From the NCBI RefSeq assembly GCF_000423625.1, contig NZ_AUII01000010.1, forward strand, positions 62,001 through 126,000: a stretch of DNA of 64,000 nt, given 5' to 3'. This DNA is from Pseudonocardia asaccharolytica DSM 44247 = NBRC 16224. Lineage in GTDB: Bacteria; Actinomycetota; Actinomycetes; Mycobacteriales; Pseudonocardiaceae. Of this stretch, positions 44,433-53,665 are shown in pieces. A model generated the notes under the pieces. It was given only the letters and a program-made list of their open reading frames with translations, ran no database searches and was not told the origin of the DNA. Numbering within the stretch: position 1 is the stretch's first letter; every line of letters starts with the position of its first letter. A program made the position numbers and the translations under genes.

Positions 44433-45293
44433 TCAGGACAGATGCGGCAGTTTCGCCGGGGTGGTCGGCGGCGGGACGACGGGTCCGATGTCCCCGTCTG
44501 GCGCCTCGTCGAGGTCGACGATCACGGGCGCGTGGTCGCTGGGCCCGGAGCCCTTGCGCGCGGCCCGGTCGACCCAGGCGGCCTGTACCCGGCCCGCGGC
44601 GTCCGCGCCGACGAGCACGAGGTCGATCCGCATGCCCTTGTCCTGGTGGAAGCGGCCGGCCCGGTAGTCCCAGTAGGAGAAGACCCGATGCCCGGGCCAG
44701 CGTTCGCGGACGACGTCGTGCAGGCCCAGCGCCATCAGCTCACCCAACGCGGCGCGTTCGGCCGGGGTGACATGGGTGGATCCGACGAACAGGTCCGGAT
44801 CCCAGACATCGGCGTCGGTCGGGGCGATGTTCATGTCCCCGGCGACGACGGCGGAACCGGGCGTACCCGAGGCGAGCATCGCGCGCAGCGCGTCGAGCCA
44901 GCGCAGTTTGTAGCCGTAGTGCGGGTCGTCGGGGGTGCGGCCGTTGGGCACGTAGACCGAGGTGACCCGCAGCCCGCCGCAGGTGGCCGTGATCGCGCGG
45001 GCATCAGGAGAGGACCCGGGCTCCGGGAAGCACGGCTCGTCGGGCAGGCCCCGATCGACGTCGTCGAGGCCGACCCGCGACAGCAGGGCGACCCCGTTCC
45101 AACGGCCCTGCCCGAAGTGCGCGACCTGGTAGCCGCGCTCGGCGAGCGCGCTGTCGAAGGTCGTGGCGAAGGCCTGGTCGGAGAGCTTGGTCTCCTGTAG
45201 ACAGACGACGTCGGGCGCCCGCTGGTCCAGCCAGGCCAGCAGCCGGGGCAGTCGCGACTTGGCGGAGTTCACGTTCCAGGTGGCTACGCGCAC
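44433..45293 (-). CDS. xthA: exodeoxyribonuclease III
   Basis: An AP endonuclease/3' exonuclease of base excision repair, 286 residues. The endonuclease-phosphatase fold is seen in VRVATWNVNSAKSRL, VVCLQETKLSDQAF (catalytic Glu), VYVPNGRTPDD, VVAGDMNIAPTDADVWD, RIDLVLV and the final GPSDHAPVIVDL with the catalytic Asp-His. GTG 45293 begins directly at the first strand, so the longer frame to 45425 was rejected. It is flanked by the DUF4142 and potassium channel genes on the same strand. Confidence 0.94.
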   Translation of the reverse strand: MRVATWNVNSAKSRLPRLLAWLDQRAPDVVCLQETKLSDQAFATTFDSALAERGYQVAHFGQGRWNGVALLSRVGLDDVDRGLPDEPCFPEPGSSPDARAITATCGGLRVTSVYVPNGRTPDDPHYGYKLRWLDALRAMLASGTPGSAVVAGDMNIAPTDADVWDPDLFVGSTHVTPAERAALGELMALGLHDVVRERWPGHRVFSYWDYRAGRFHQDKGMRIDLVLVGADAAGRVQAAWVDRAARKGSGPSDHAPVIVDLDEAPDGDIGPVVPPPTTPAKLPHLS

Positions 45294-45360
45294 GCCGTGG
45301 GACCTTACGACCCGTGCCGACGGCCTCCCGTCCGCCACCGCCGGGACGGTACGCCGGATC

Positions 45361-46404
45361 TCAGTCGTCCTCGGGAAGGCTGGCCTTGCGCACATACAGC
45401 AGCCGGTCGCCCCGTTCCAGGGCATCGACCGCGGCGGCGTCGACGCGGTAGAGCTTGCTGTCGCGGACCACCCCGAGAACGATGTCGGGGAGATGCCGCG
45501 GCGAGCCGCCGACCTCCGCCTCCTCGACCGGGCGCTCGCTGATCGCGAACCCGGCCTCCGGGGTGAGCAGGTCCTCGATCACCTCGACGACATTGGGCGT
45601 CGTCGTGGCAACCCCGAGCAGCCGACCCGCCGTCTCCGCCGAGACGATCACCGAGCTCGCCCCCGACTGGCGCAGCAGATGCACGTTCTCCGACTCCCGC
45701 ACCGCCACCACGATGTTGACCTTCGGGGCCAGCTCTCTGGCGGTCAGGGTGACCAGCACGGCGGTGTCGTCCCGGTTCGCCGCGACGACGAGCGCGGCCG
45801 CCCGCTGCACGCCGGCGATGCGCAGCACGCTCGACCGCGTCGCGTTCCCGGTGACCGTGACCAGCCCGAGCGCGGACGCGGCGTCGAGCTGGGCGCGGTC
45901 GACGTCGACGACGACGATCTCCGATGGTTCGGTGCCGTCGCCCAGCAACGCGTCCACCGCGGCGCGGCCCTTCGTGCCGTAGCCGACGACGATGGTGTGG
46001 TCGCGCACGCGTGACCTCCAACGTTGGGTTCGGAACGCCTGGCGGGAGCGCTCGGTGAGCAGTTCGACCGTCGTGCCGACCAGGACGATGAGGAACAGCA
46101 GCCGCAGCGGGGTGATCACCAGGCGGGTCGACTGGGTGGCCGGGGTGATGTCGCCGTAGCCGGTGGTGGACAGCGACACCGTGGCGTAGTAGAGCGCGTC
46201 GATGAACGTGAGCGGGCCGGGGTTGTTCGAGTCGACGTAGCCGTCCCGGCCGAGGTAGACGATCACGGCGCTGGCGAACAGCGCGCCGAGCGCGATGGCG
46301 ATCCTGCGCAACAACGAGACGGCCGGCCCCACCGCGGGGTCGGGCATTCGCAGTACCCCGACCAGCGCCGGATCGGCGGGCCGGCGGCGCGGCCGATCGG
46401 TCAC
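45361..46404 (-). CDS. two-helix potassium channel with TrkA-N/TrkA-C (RCK) domains
   Basis: A 347-residue channel. The first helix is about 30-52 (RIAIALGALFASAVIVYLG). The pore has the selectivity filter SLSTTGYGDITP. A second helix (LRLLFLIVLVGTTVELL) follows, then an RCK Rossmann domain (HTIVVGYGTKGRAAVDALLG with the NAD-type GxGxxG pattern) and a TrkA-C domain (from about 260). It is the counterpart of M. tuberculosis Rv3200c, which follows nudC there. Confidence 0.93.
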   Translation of the reverse strand: MTDRPRRRPADPALVGVLRMPDPAVGPAVSLLRRIAIALGALFASAVIVYLGRDGYVDSNNPGPLTFIDALYYATVSLSTTGYGDITPATQSTRLVITPLRLLFLIVLVGTTVELLTERSRQAFRTQRWRSRVRDHTIVVGYGTKGRAAVDALLGDGTEPSEIVVVDVDRAQLDAASALGLVTVTGNATRSSVLRIAGVQRAAALVVAANRDDTAVLVTLTARELAPKVNIVVAVRESENVHLLRQSGASSVIVSAETAGRLLGVATTTPNVVEVIEDLLTPEAGFAISERPVEEAEVGGSPRHLPDIVLGVVRDSKLYRVDAAAVDALERGDRLLYVRKASLPEDD

Positions 46405-46508
46405 CCGGCGGAGCGTAACGCCCCGTGCTCCCGCCCCGCCGTCGTGGTCTCCCGGACCGCGGACCCGCCAATAACCCCTGTGCTGGGCACTGGGCCGTCC
46501 GTGGGACC

Positions 46509-47762
46509 GTGACGCACGTGAACACGGTGACCGCCCAGGACGTCGATGCCGCTGCCGAACGCCTGCGTCCCGTGATCGGGCCCAGCCCGTTGCAGCTGTC
46601 ACCTCGTTTGTCCGAGGCCGTGGGCGGCGAGGTCTGGCTCAAGCGCGAGGACCTGCAGCCGGTGCGCTCGTACAAGATCCGCGGCGCCTACAACCTCATC
46701 GCGCAGCTCGACGAGGCGGCGTGCGAGCGGGGCGTGGTCTGCGCGAGCGCAGGCAACCACGCCCAGGGCGTCGCGTTCGCCGGCGCCCGGCTCGGCGTGA
46801 CGGCGCGGGTGTATCTGCCCCGGACCACCCCCCGCCAGAAGCGGGAGCGGGTGGCGACGCTCGGCGGGAGGTTCGTCGACCTCGTGGTCGGCGGGAACAC
46901 CTACGACGAGGCGGCCGCCGCAGCCATCGCGGATGCGAACGACACCGGCGCCACCCTCGTCCCGGCCTTCGACGATCCGCGCACCGTCGCGGGCCAGGGC
47001 ACCGTCGCCCGGGAGATCATCTCGCAGCTGGGCCGCGCGCCCGATCTGGTCGTGGTTCCCGTCGGCGGCGGCGGCCTGCTGGCCGGAATGGCGACGTGGC
47101 TCGGCGACCGGAACCCGGACGTCCGGCTCGCTGGTGCCGAGCCGGCGGGGGCGGCCGGAATGGCGGCGGCGCTGGCCGCGGGCGCACCCGTCGTCCTCGA
47201 GGATCTCGACCCGTTCGTCGACGGTGCCGCCGTGCGCCGGGTCGGAGAGGTCACCTTCGCCATCGTCCGGGATGCCGGCGTGGCCCCGACCCTGGTGCCC
47301 GAGGGCCGGGTCTGCGTGGAGATGCTGGCCCTGTACCAGTCCGACGGGATCATCGCCGAGCCCGCCGGGGCACTCGCGCCGGCCGCGCTCGACGCGCTGG
47401 ACATCGACCCGGGATCGACCGTCGTCTGTGTGCTCTCCGGCGGCAACAACGACGTCAGCCGGTACGCCGAGGTCATCGAGCGGGCCCTGGTGTACGAGGG
47501 CCGCAAGCACTACTTCCTCGTCGACTTCCCGCAGGAGCCGGGGGCGCTGCGCCGCTTCCTCGACGACATCCTCGGCCCGGACGACGACATCACGCTGTTC
47601 GAGTACGTCAAGCGGAGCAACCGGGAGACCGGGCCTGCGCTCGTCGGGATCGAGCTGGGCCGTCCCGAGGACCTCGATGCGCTGCTGAAGCGGATGGACG
47701 CCGCGCCACCGCGGATCGAACGGGTGCCGCCGGACAGCTCGCTCTTCCGGTACCTGCTCTAG
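46509..47762 (+). CDS. ilvA: threonine ammonia-lyase (threonine deaminase)
   Basis: A PLP enzyme that converts threonine to 2-oxobutanoate at the start of isoleucine synthesis, 417 residues. The PLP lysine is in VRSYKIRGAYN, the phosphate loop is PVGGGGLLAGM, and SAGNHAQGVA is the substrate loop. The C-terminal ACT-like domain (about 330-415, HYFLVDFPQEPGALRRFLDD) suggests feedback control by isoleucine; it is the short single-domain form. GTG 46509 is used; GTG 46518 and 46527 are alternatives. It is divergent from the channel gene, and a palindrome follows its stop. Confidence 0.92.
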   Translation: MTHVNTVTAQDVDAAAERLRPVIGPSPLQLSPRLSEAVGGEVWLKREDLQPVRSYKIRGAYNLIAQLDEAACERGVVCASAGNHAQGVAFAGARLGVTARVYLPRTTPRQKRERVATLGGRFVDLVVGGNTYDEAAAAAIADANDTGATLVPAFDDPRTVAGQGTVAREIISQLGRAPDLVVVPVGGGGLLAGMATWLGDRNPDVRLAGAEPAGAAGMAAALAAGAPVVLEDLDPFVDGAAVRRVGEVTFAIVRDAGVAPTLVPEGRVCVEMLALYQSDGIIAEPAGALAPAALDALDIDPGSTVVCVLSGGNNDVSRYAEVIERALVYEGRKHYFLVDFPQEPGALRRFLDDILGPDDDITLFEYVKRSNRETGPALVGIELGRPEDLDALLKRMDAAPPRIERVPPDSSLFRYLL

Positions 47763-47776
47763 TGCGGCTGCGCCGC

Positions 47777-47820
47777 CTGTGAGTGGCAGTGATCGCTAGA
47801 GCGATCACTGCCACTCACAG
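47777..47820. terminator. perfect 21-bp palindrome between ilvA and fadE25
   Basis: Arms 47777-47797 and 47800-47820 are exact reverse complements around AG. The arm begins CTGTGAGTGGCAGTGATCG. It separates two convergent genes (ilvA stops at 47762, fadE25 at 47826) and shares its CTGTGAGTG end with the copies at 5311 and 60851. Confidence 0.75.
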
Positions 47821-47825
47821 GTGCG

Positions 47826-48980
47826 TCAGCGCAGGAGGGCGCGGGCCATGACCACGCGCTGGATCTGGTTGGTGCCCTCGTAGATCTGGGTGATCTTGGC
47901 GTCGCGCATCATCCGCTCGACCGGGAAGTCCCTGGTGTAGCCCGCACCGCCGAGCAGCTGAACGGCGTCGGTGGTCACGGCCATCGCCACGTCGCTGGCC
48001 ATGCACTTGGCGGCGCTGGAGATGAACCCGAGGTCCGGCTCGCCCCGCTCGGCGCGGGCCGCCGCGACGTAGACGAGCTGGCGCGCCGCCTCCAGCTTCA
48101 TCGCCATGTCGGCGAGCATGAACTGCAGGCCCTGGAACTGGGCCAGATGCTTGCCGAACTGCTTGCGCTCCTTGACATAGCTGATCGCGATGTCCAACGC
48201 GCCCTGCGCGATACCCAGCGCCTGCGCGCCGATGGTCGGGCGGGTGTGGTCGAGCGTGGCGAGCGCGGTCTTGAACCCGGTGCCCTCGGCGCCGATGATC
48301 CGGTCGGCAGGGATCGTGCAGTTGGTGAAGTAGATCTCCCGGGTCGGCGAGCCGGTGATGCCCAGCTTGCGCTCCTTGGGGCCGACCTCGAAGCCAGGGT
48401 CGTCGCGGTGGACCACGAACGCGGAGATGCCGTTGGCCCGCTTCTCCGGGTCGGTCACCGCCATCACCGTGTACCAGGTCGACTCGCCGGCGTTGGTGAT
48501 CCAGCACTTGGTGCCGTTGAGAACCCAGTTGTCGCCGTCGCGGTGGGCCCGGGTCTTCATCGAGGCGGCGTCGGAACCGGCCTCGCGCTCGGACAGCGCG
48601 TAGGAGATCATCGCCTCGCCCGCCGCGATGGACGGCAGGACCTGCTGCTTCAGCTCCTCCGATCCCGAGAGCAGGATCGGGATCGTACCCAGCCCGTTGA
48701 CCGCGGGGATCAACGAGGAGGACGCACAGACTCGCGCCACCTCCTCGATGACGATGCAGCCGGCCAGCTCGTCGGCGCCCTGGCCACCGTAGGCCTCGGG
48801 AAGGTGCACGGCGTGGAAGCCCGCCTTGGTGAGGGCCTCGCACGCCTCGCGCGGGAACCGCCCCTGCTCGTCCACCTCGGCGGCATGAGGTGCGATCTCC
48901 TTCTCGGCGAGCGCGCGCACCGCGTCGCGCAACGCCTCATGCTCATCGCTGAGCCGGTAGATGTCGAAGTCAGGGTTCAT
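47826..48980 (-). CDS. fadE25: acyl-CoA dehydrogenase FadE25
   Basis: A 384-residue FAD enzyme oxidising fatty or branched acyl-Co[61 protein letters not shown] and the C-terminal [20 protein letters not shown] with [15 protein letters not shown] (catalytic Glu) are all present. It closely follows M. tuberculosis FadE25 (Rv3274c), which also lies near purE/purK. ATG 48980 is used. It is divergent from a TetR gene, with a likely TetR operator in the shared promoter region. Confidence 0.92.
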   Translation of the reverse strand: MNPDFDIYRLSDEHEALRDAVRALAEKEIAPHAAEVDEQGRFPREACEALTKAGFHAVHLPEAYGGQGADELAGCIVIEEVARVCASSSLIPAVNGLGTIPILLSGSEELKQQVLPSIAAGEAMISYALSEREAGSDAASMKTRAHRDGDNWVLNGTKCWITNAGESTWYTVMAVTDPEKRANGISAFVVHRDDPGFEVGPKERKLGITGSPTREIYFTNCTIPADRIIGAEGTGFKTALATLDHTRPTIGAQALGIAQGALDIAISYVKERKQFGKHLAQFQGLQFMLADMAMKLEAARQLVYVAAARAERGEPDLGFISSAAKCMASDVAMAVTTDAVQLLGGAGYTRDFPVERMMRDAKITQIYEGTNQIQRVVMARALLR

Positions 48981-49042
48981 ATCCTCGTTCCTGTCCGCGA
49001 GTGGTCCGCTGCTCGGTTGCCAGACTAACGGCACTCCGTGCC

Positions 49043-49061
49043 ATCATTCAACCGGAATGAT
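49043..49061. promoter_or_regulatory. probable TetR operator
   Basis: ATCATTC, a 5-base spacer and GAATGAT form a perfect inverted repeat just before the TetR start, in the region shared with fadE25. The symmetry and length fit a TetR dimer site; it would let the protein repress itself and fadE25. Confidence 0.6.
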
Positions 49062-49073
49062 ACCCTGAGTGCC

Positions 49074-49769
49074 ATGAATCGCCCGGACGCCAGCTCCCCC
49101 GCGCGCCGCGGCCGTTCCGCCGAGAGCCGCGCCGAGGTACGCCGCCACCTGGTCGACGCCGCGGTCACGCTGTTCACCGAACACGGCTACGACGAGACGA
49201 CCGTCGACGACATCGCGGCCGCCGCCGGCGTCGGGCGCCGCACGTTCTTCCGTTACTTCCGGGGCAAGGAGGACGCGGTCTCACCAGACCACGAGGCGAG
49301 CCTCGCCCGGGTGGAGGCCGTGTTCACCGAGGCGCACCCGGACGAGCCGCTGCTGTCGGTGGTGTTGCGGGCCGGCGAGACCGTGTTCGACCTGTACTTC
49401 GACGACCCGGTCGTCGCCCACAAGCGCTTCGCGCTGACCCATCACGTTCCCGCGCTGCGGGACCGGGAGGCCGCGAGCGTCGACCGCTACCGACGGCTGT
49501 TCACCCGGCAGCTGCGGGCCCGGCTCGCCGAGGCGCCCGACGGGGAGCTGCGGGCCGCGGTCATCGCCGCGGCGGTCGTCGCCTCGCACAACCTCGCACT
49601 GCGGACCTGGCTGACCGAAGGGGCCACCGCCGCCGGAACCAGGACGTGCCGGGAGCAGTTCCGCCGGGTGGCCGGGCTGCTGCCGTTCGAGACCGGCGAC
49701 GAGCTGAGCGACGTCGCGCGCCGCCTCGAGGATGCAGTGGAACGCCTGGAACGCACCGCGTCCGCCTGA
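49074..49769 (+). CDS. TetR-family transcriptional regulator
   Basis: A 231-residue repressor. The N-terminal HTH is VDAAVTLFTEHGYDETTVDD then AAAAGVGRRTFFRYFRGKED. The helical ligand domain continues to the C-terminus (FALTHHVPALRDREAASVDR). ATG 49074 (MNRPDASSPARRG) is chosen over 49038, since the latter would include the operator in the coding region. It is divergent from fadE25, which it probably controls in response to an acyl-CoA or similar ligand; this is inferred. Confidence 0.87.
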   Translation: MNRPDASSPARRGRSAESRAEVRRHLVDAAVTLFTEHGYDETTVDDIAAAAGVGRRTFFRYFRGKEDAVSPDHEASLARVEAVFTEAHPDEPLLSVVLRAGETVFDLYFDDPVVAHKRFALTHHVPALRDREAASVDRYRRLFTRQLRARLAEAPDGELRAAVIAAAVVASHNLALRTWLTEGATAAGTRTCREQFRRVAGLLPFETGDELSDVARRLEDAVERLERTASA

Positions 49770-49789
49770 GGAGAACGCGGGTGGGCATG

Positions 49790-49858
49790 CGTGATCCCCG
49801 GGCCGCGCCGCGGAGGGCGCGCACGCCGAGCTGGACGGGCTCGGGCCCGGGGATCACG
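49790..49858. terminator. long inverted repeat after the TetR gene
   Basis: CGTGATCCCCGGGCC (49790-49804) pairs exactly with 49844-49858; the 39-base loop contains a smaller GC hairpin. It starts 21 bases after the TetR stop. Its GTGATC end resembles the hairpin at 17313. Confidence 0.55.
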
Positions 49859-50049
49859 GGCGACTGCCTGGAATTCGCCGGCACCACGTCCGGCTTCCAC
49901 TGGCCGTCGGAGAACGAGTCCTGCGGTGCTAGCGGACAGCCACCTCACGAGTCCTGCAGCTAATCAACGCTGGACCACCTCCCTTCTCGTGTACGGCCAC
50001 GGTACGGCCGCGCGGCGCAGATCGGCAATGCGGTTTCAAGGGGCCGGAT
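49859..50049. other. intergenic region without a recognisable gene
   Basis: Between the TetR terminator and the purE stop codon there is no supported ORF. It holds two copies of ACGAGTCCTGC (near 49913 and 49948) and a doubled GTACGGCC (near 49990), which may be remnants of a lost element. No tRNA fold was found. Confidence 0.4.
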
Positions 50050-50553
50050 TCAGCTGGTGCCCAGCGAGGCCCGCAACGTGGCGTCCTTGTCCAGGACGGT
50101 CCGCTCGAGGGCGGCCTGGAACCGCCGCATGCGCTCGCGCAGACCCGGGTCGGCGGCGGCCAGGATCCGGACCGCGAGCAGACCGGCGTTGCGCGCCCCG
50201 CCGACCGCCACGGTGGCGACCGGCACGCCCGCCGGCATCTGCACGATCGACAGCAGCGAGTCCAGCCCGTCGAGCTGGCGCAGCGGGACCGGGACCCCGA
50301 TCACCGGCAGCGGGGTGGCCGCCGCGACCATCCCGGGCAGGTGGGCAGCCCCGCCGGCGCCCGCGATGATCACCCGCAGGCCGCGGTGCGACGCGGACGT
50401 CGCATAGTCGAGCATCCGCTGCGGGGTGCGGTGCGCGGAGTAGACGCCGACCTCATGCGGCACCTCGAACTCGGCGAGCGCCTCGGCCGCGGCTCCCATC
50501 ACCGGCCAGTCCGAGTCGCTGCCCATGATCACGCCGACCTGCGGCTCAGCCAC
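50050..50553 (-). CDS. purE: N5-carboxyaminoimidazole ribonucleotide mutase
   Basis: The purine synthesis enzyme that moves the carboxyl group of N5-CAIR to give CAIR, 167 residues. The active site loop [13 protein letters not shown], the [10 protein letters not shown] block and [20 protein letters not shown] are typical of class I PurE. It starts at GTG 50553 inside the end of purK (8-base overlap), so PurK and PurE are made together from one transcript, as their consecutive reactions require. Confidence 0.96.
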   Translation of the reverse strand: MAEPQVGVIMGSDSDWPVMGAAAEALAEFEVPHEVGVYSAHRTPQRMLDYATSASHRGLRVIIAGAGGAAHLPGMVAAATPLPVIGVPVPLRQLDGLDSLLSIVQMPAGVPVATVAVGGARNAGLLAVRILAAADPGLRERMRRFQAALERTVLDKDATLRASLGTS

Positions 50554-51757
50554 CGCGCACCCTCCGTTCCGCCGCGTAGCCGTGCGGCGACCAGCCGTCC
50601 GACCAGATCCCGGTGGCGAGCCACTCCGCGGCCAGCACGGCCCGCCTCCGCACGGCGGCGAGCTCGTCGCCGAGCACCGTCACGTGGCCGACCTTGCGCG
50701 CCGGCCGCTCCGCCTTGCCGTACAGATGCACCTTGACGTCCGGGAAGCGCCCGAACAGATGGTGCAGCCGCTCGTCGATACCCATGGACGGCGGCCGCGC
50801 CGCGCCCAGCACGTTGGCCATCACCACCGCGGGTGCCGTCGGTTCGGTCGACCCCAGCGGGTAGTCGAGCACCGCGCGCAGGTGCTGCTCGAACTGCGAG
50901 GTGCGGGCACCCTCGATCGTCCAGTGCCCGGAGTTGTGCGGGCGCATCGCGAGCTCGTTGACCAGCAGGCAGTCGTCGGTCTCGAACAGCTCGACCGCCA
51001 GCAGCCCGACGACGCCGAGCTCGTGGGCGATCCGCAACGCGAGCTGCTGCGCGCCGAGCGTCTGGCCCTCGTCCAGCCCCGGCGCCGGGGCGAGCACCTG
51101 CACGCACTGCCCGTCCGACTGGACGGTCTCCACCATCGGCCACGTCGCGGCCTGGCCGAACGGCGATCGGACCACCTGGACGGCGAGCTCCCGGCGCATC
51201 GCGACGGCGGGCTCGACCAGCAGCGGGGTCCCGGCGGCCAGCAGTTCCTCGACGGGGCCGGGATCGGGGCCGTCGAGCAGCCACACCCCGCGGCCGTCGT
51301 ACCCGCCGCGCGCGGCCTTGAGCACCAGGGGCCACCCGTGGTCGGCGGCGAAGGCCTTGAGGTCGGCCAGGTCGGTCACCGGCGCGTAGGGCGGCACCGG
51401 GACGCCCAGCTCGGTGAGCCTGCGGCGCATGACGAGCTTGTCCTGGGCGTGCAGCAGGGCCTCGGGTCCCGGCCGCACCGTCACCCCCGCCTCGACGAGC
51501 GCGCGCAGATGCTCCTGCGGGACCTGCTCGTGGTCGAAGGTCACCACATGGCAGCCGCGGGCCAGTGCGCGCAGCGCGTCGAGGTCGTCGGCGGAGCCGA
51601 GAACCACCCGGGGCGCGACCTGCGCCGCAGGCTCGTCGGCCCGCACGGCCAGCACTCGCAGGGACTGGCCGAGGGCGATCGCGGCCTGATGGGTCATCCG
51701 GGCCAACTGGCCCGCCCCGACCATGCCGACAGCAGGCATGCCGCTCGATGTGCTCAC
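50546..51757 (-). CDS. purK: N5-carboxyaminoimidazole ribonucleotide synthase
   Basis: An ATP-grasp enzyme making N5-CAIR from AIR, bicarbonate and ATP, 403 residues. It begins [20 protein letters not shown]; the ATP-grasp core includes [40 protein letters not shown] and [13 protein letters not shown] 51757 is used after the M. tuberculosis form; ATG 51739 is the other choice. It is divergent from the GtrA gene, as Rv3276c is from Rv3277. Confidence 0.95.
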   Translation of the reverse strand: MSTSSGMPAVGMVGAGQLARMTHQAAIALGQSLRVLAVRADEPAAQVAPRVVLGSADDLDALRALARGCHVVTFDHEQVPQEHLRALVEAGVTVRPGPEALLHAQDKLVMRRRLTELGVPVPPYAPVTDLADLKAFAADHGWPLVLKAARGGYDGRGVWLLDGPDPGPVEELLAAGTPLLVEPAVAMRRELAVQVVRSPFGQAATWPMVETVQSDGQCVQVLAPAPGLDEGQTLGAQQLALRIAHELGVVGLLAVELFETDDCLLVNELAMRPHNSGHWTIEGARTSQFEQHLRAVLDYPLGSTEPTAPAVVMANVLGAARPPSMGIDERLHHLFGRFPDVKVHLYGKAERPARKVGHVTVLGDELAAVRRRAVLAAEWLATGIWSDGWSPHGYAAERRVRGG

Positions 51758-51851
51758 GATGCGCAAAGCCTACGGCGGCGGCCGCGGATCCCGGCGCCCC
51801 GGGTACGGACCTGACGGCGCATCGATCAACCGATCTGGCACGATCGGCCGG

Positions 51852-52367
51852 GTGTCCGTGGTCGAGTCGGTGCTGGCGCTCATCCCACAGCCCTACCGTG
51901 GCGTCGCGATCAGGCACCGCGAGCTGGTGAAGTTCGCCCTGGTCGGCGGCACGACCTGGATGATCGACACGGCGGTGTTTCTGCTGCTCAAGAGCACGGT
52001 GCTGGAGCCCAAGCCGATCACCGCGAAGGTCCTCGCGGTGCTGATCGCGACCATCGTGTCCTATGTGCTCAATCGGGAGTGGTCGTTCCGCACCCGCGGC
52101 GGCCGCGAGCGCCATCACGAAGCCGCGCTGTTCTTCCTGATCAGCGGCATCGGCGTGGCGGTGTACACGGCGCCGTTGGCCATCTCCCGCTATGTGCTGG
52201 ACCTCAAGGTGCCCGGCGTGAGTCTGGTCACCCAGGAGGTGGCCGACTTCATCAGCGGACAGATCCTCGGTGTCCTCGCCGGGATGGCGTTCCGCTGGTG
52301 GGCGTTCCGGCGCTTCGTGTTCCCCGACGAGGACGTCCGCCGCCAGGTCCCGGTGGGCGGTCCCTGA
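51852..52367 (+). CDS. GtrA-family membrane protein
   Basis: A 171-residue protein with four predicted membrane helices (about 25-45 KFALVGGTTWMIDTAVFLLL; 53-72; 88-112 EAALFFLISGIGVAVYTAPL; 135-158). GtrA proteins are thought to move lipid-linked sugars across the membrane for cell-surface glycans. The end FRRFVFPDE is typical. GTG 51852 is used. It matches Rv3277 beside purK. It converges with the histidine kinase gene. Confidence 0.85.
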   Translation: MSVVESVLALIPQPYRGVAIRHRELVKFALVGGTTWMIDTAVFLLLKSTVLEPKPITAKVLAVLIATIVSYVLNREWSFRTRGGRERHHEAALFFLISGIGVAVYTAPLAISRYVLDLKVPGVSLVTQEVADFISGQILGVLAGMAFRWWAFRRFVFPDEDVRRQVPVGGP

Positions 52368-52381
52368 CCGCTCAGCTCCGC

Positions 52382-53653
52382 TCAGCGGGGAGTGCCCGCC
52401 GGACGCGGAAGGCCGACCACATCCTCGGCGCGGGCGACCGGCACAAAGATCGTGAACGTCGGCGGGCGGGCCCTGGAGAGTTCGAGGCGGCCGCCGTCCG
52501 CCTCGACGAGGGCGCGGGCCAACGCCAGGCCCAGCCCGGTCGAGGAGCCCGCCGAGAAGCCCCGGTCGAACACATGCGGCACCAGCTCGTCGGCAACCCC
52601 CGGGCCCGCATCACTGACGTCGATGACCAGCGTGTTCTCCCCCGCCCGCGCGCTGATCGTGACCGTTCCCGCGCCGTACTGGGTCGCGTTGTCGACCAGC
52701 GCTCCGACGGCCTCGCGCAGGCGCGCCGGGGTCACCCGCGCCAGCAGCCCGTCGGGCACCCGCAGCTTGATCGAGCGGCCCGCGGCCCGCAACGCCGGTC
52801 GCCACTCGTCGGCCACCGAGCTCAGCGCCGTCCGCAGGTCCATCGGCTCCGCACCCGCCGCCCTGGCCAGCCGCGCCGCCTCCAGCAGTTCGTCGAGCAC
52901 CCCCGACAGCCGCTCGGTCTGCTCCAGCGCGGCCAGCGCCTCCTTGCGGGCGCTGGGATCGGGGTGGGTGCCCAGCTCGTCGAGCCGCAACTGCAGCGCG
53001 GTGAGCCTGCTGCGCAGCTGATGCGACACATCGCCGACCAGTGCGCGCTCGCGCTGCACCAGCTCGGCCAGCGCGGCGGCCGACGTGTCGAGGACATCGG
53101 AGACGCGGTCGAGTTCGGGGATGCCGTGCCGCAGCGGCACCGAGCGGAAGTCACCGCCGCCGAGCCTGGCCGCCCGGTCGGCCACGGCGAGCAGCGGGGT
53201 GGCCAGCCTGCGTGCCGTCACCGTCGCAACGATCGCCCCGGTGCCGACCGAGAGCACCACCAGCAGCACCACGATCACCGTGACCTGCACCTGCTCGGTC
53301 CGCATCACCGAACGCGGCTCGGCGAGCATCAGCGAACCACCGTGGCCGAGCGGTAGGGTCTCGGCCACCGGGTTCGCGCCGGCGTCGGCGCCGATGACCT
53401 GGGTAGGCCGTCCCGGCAGGGTCACGGTGAGCTGCCCGCCCGCGGGGATGGCGAGCCCGATCGCGGCCTTGTCGATCTCGTCGGGCGCCGCGGTGTCGCC
53501 CAGCCGGGCGGCGACCTGCTCCAGCCGCGACGTCAGCTCGGTGCGGGTGATGTCCTCCACCAGCTGCCAGGTCGTGATCGCCAGCGGGCCGCCGAGCACC
53601 AGCGCGGTGATGGCCACCACGAAGAGCGTCGACTGCAGGATTCGGCGGCGCAT
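52382..53653 (-). CDS. sensor histidine kinase
   Basis: A 423-residue two-component sensor. It has two membrane helices (about 7-29 and 122-146) around an outer domain of about 90 residues, then HAMP (about 147-200). HisKA carries the phosphorylated His in VGDVSHQLRSRLTAL and the HATPase domain has AVGALVDNATQYGAG (N box), DVSDAGPGVAD (G1) and GLGLALARALVEADGG (G2). It follows the regulator by 12 bases. The signal is unknown. Confidence 0.92.
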   Translation of the reverse strand: MRRRILQSTLFVVAITALVLGGPLAITTWQLVEDITRTELTSRLEQVAARLGDTAAPDEIDKAAIGLAIPAGGQLTVTLPGRPTQVIGADAGANPVAETLPLGHGGSLMLAEPRSVMRTEQVQVTVIVVLLVVLSVGTGAIVATVTARRLATPLLAVADRAARLGGGDFRSVPLRHGIPELDRVSDVLDTSAAALAELVQRERALVGDVSHQLRSRLTALQLRLDELGTHPDPSARKEALAALEQTERLSGVLDELLEAARLARAAGAEPMDLRTALSSVADEWRPALRAAGRSIKLRVPDGLLARVTPARLREAVGALVDNATQYGAGTVTISARAGENTLVIDVSDAGPGVADELVPHVFDRGFSAGSSTGLGLALARALVEADGGRLELSRARPPTFTIFVPVARAEDVVGLPRPAGTPR

Positions 53654-53665
53654 CGGCGTCCGGGA

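Noticed and set aside
49913..50010. Direct repeats ACGAGTCCTGC and GTACGGCC as an attachment site or short CRISPR
   Set aside because: Only two copies each, unequal spacing and no cas or integrase gene nearby.
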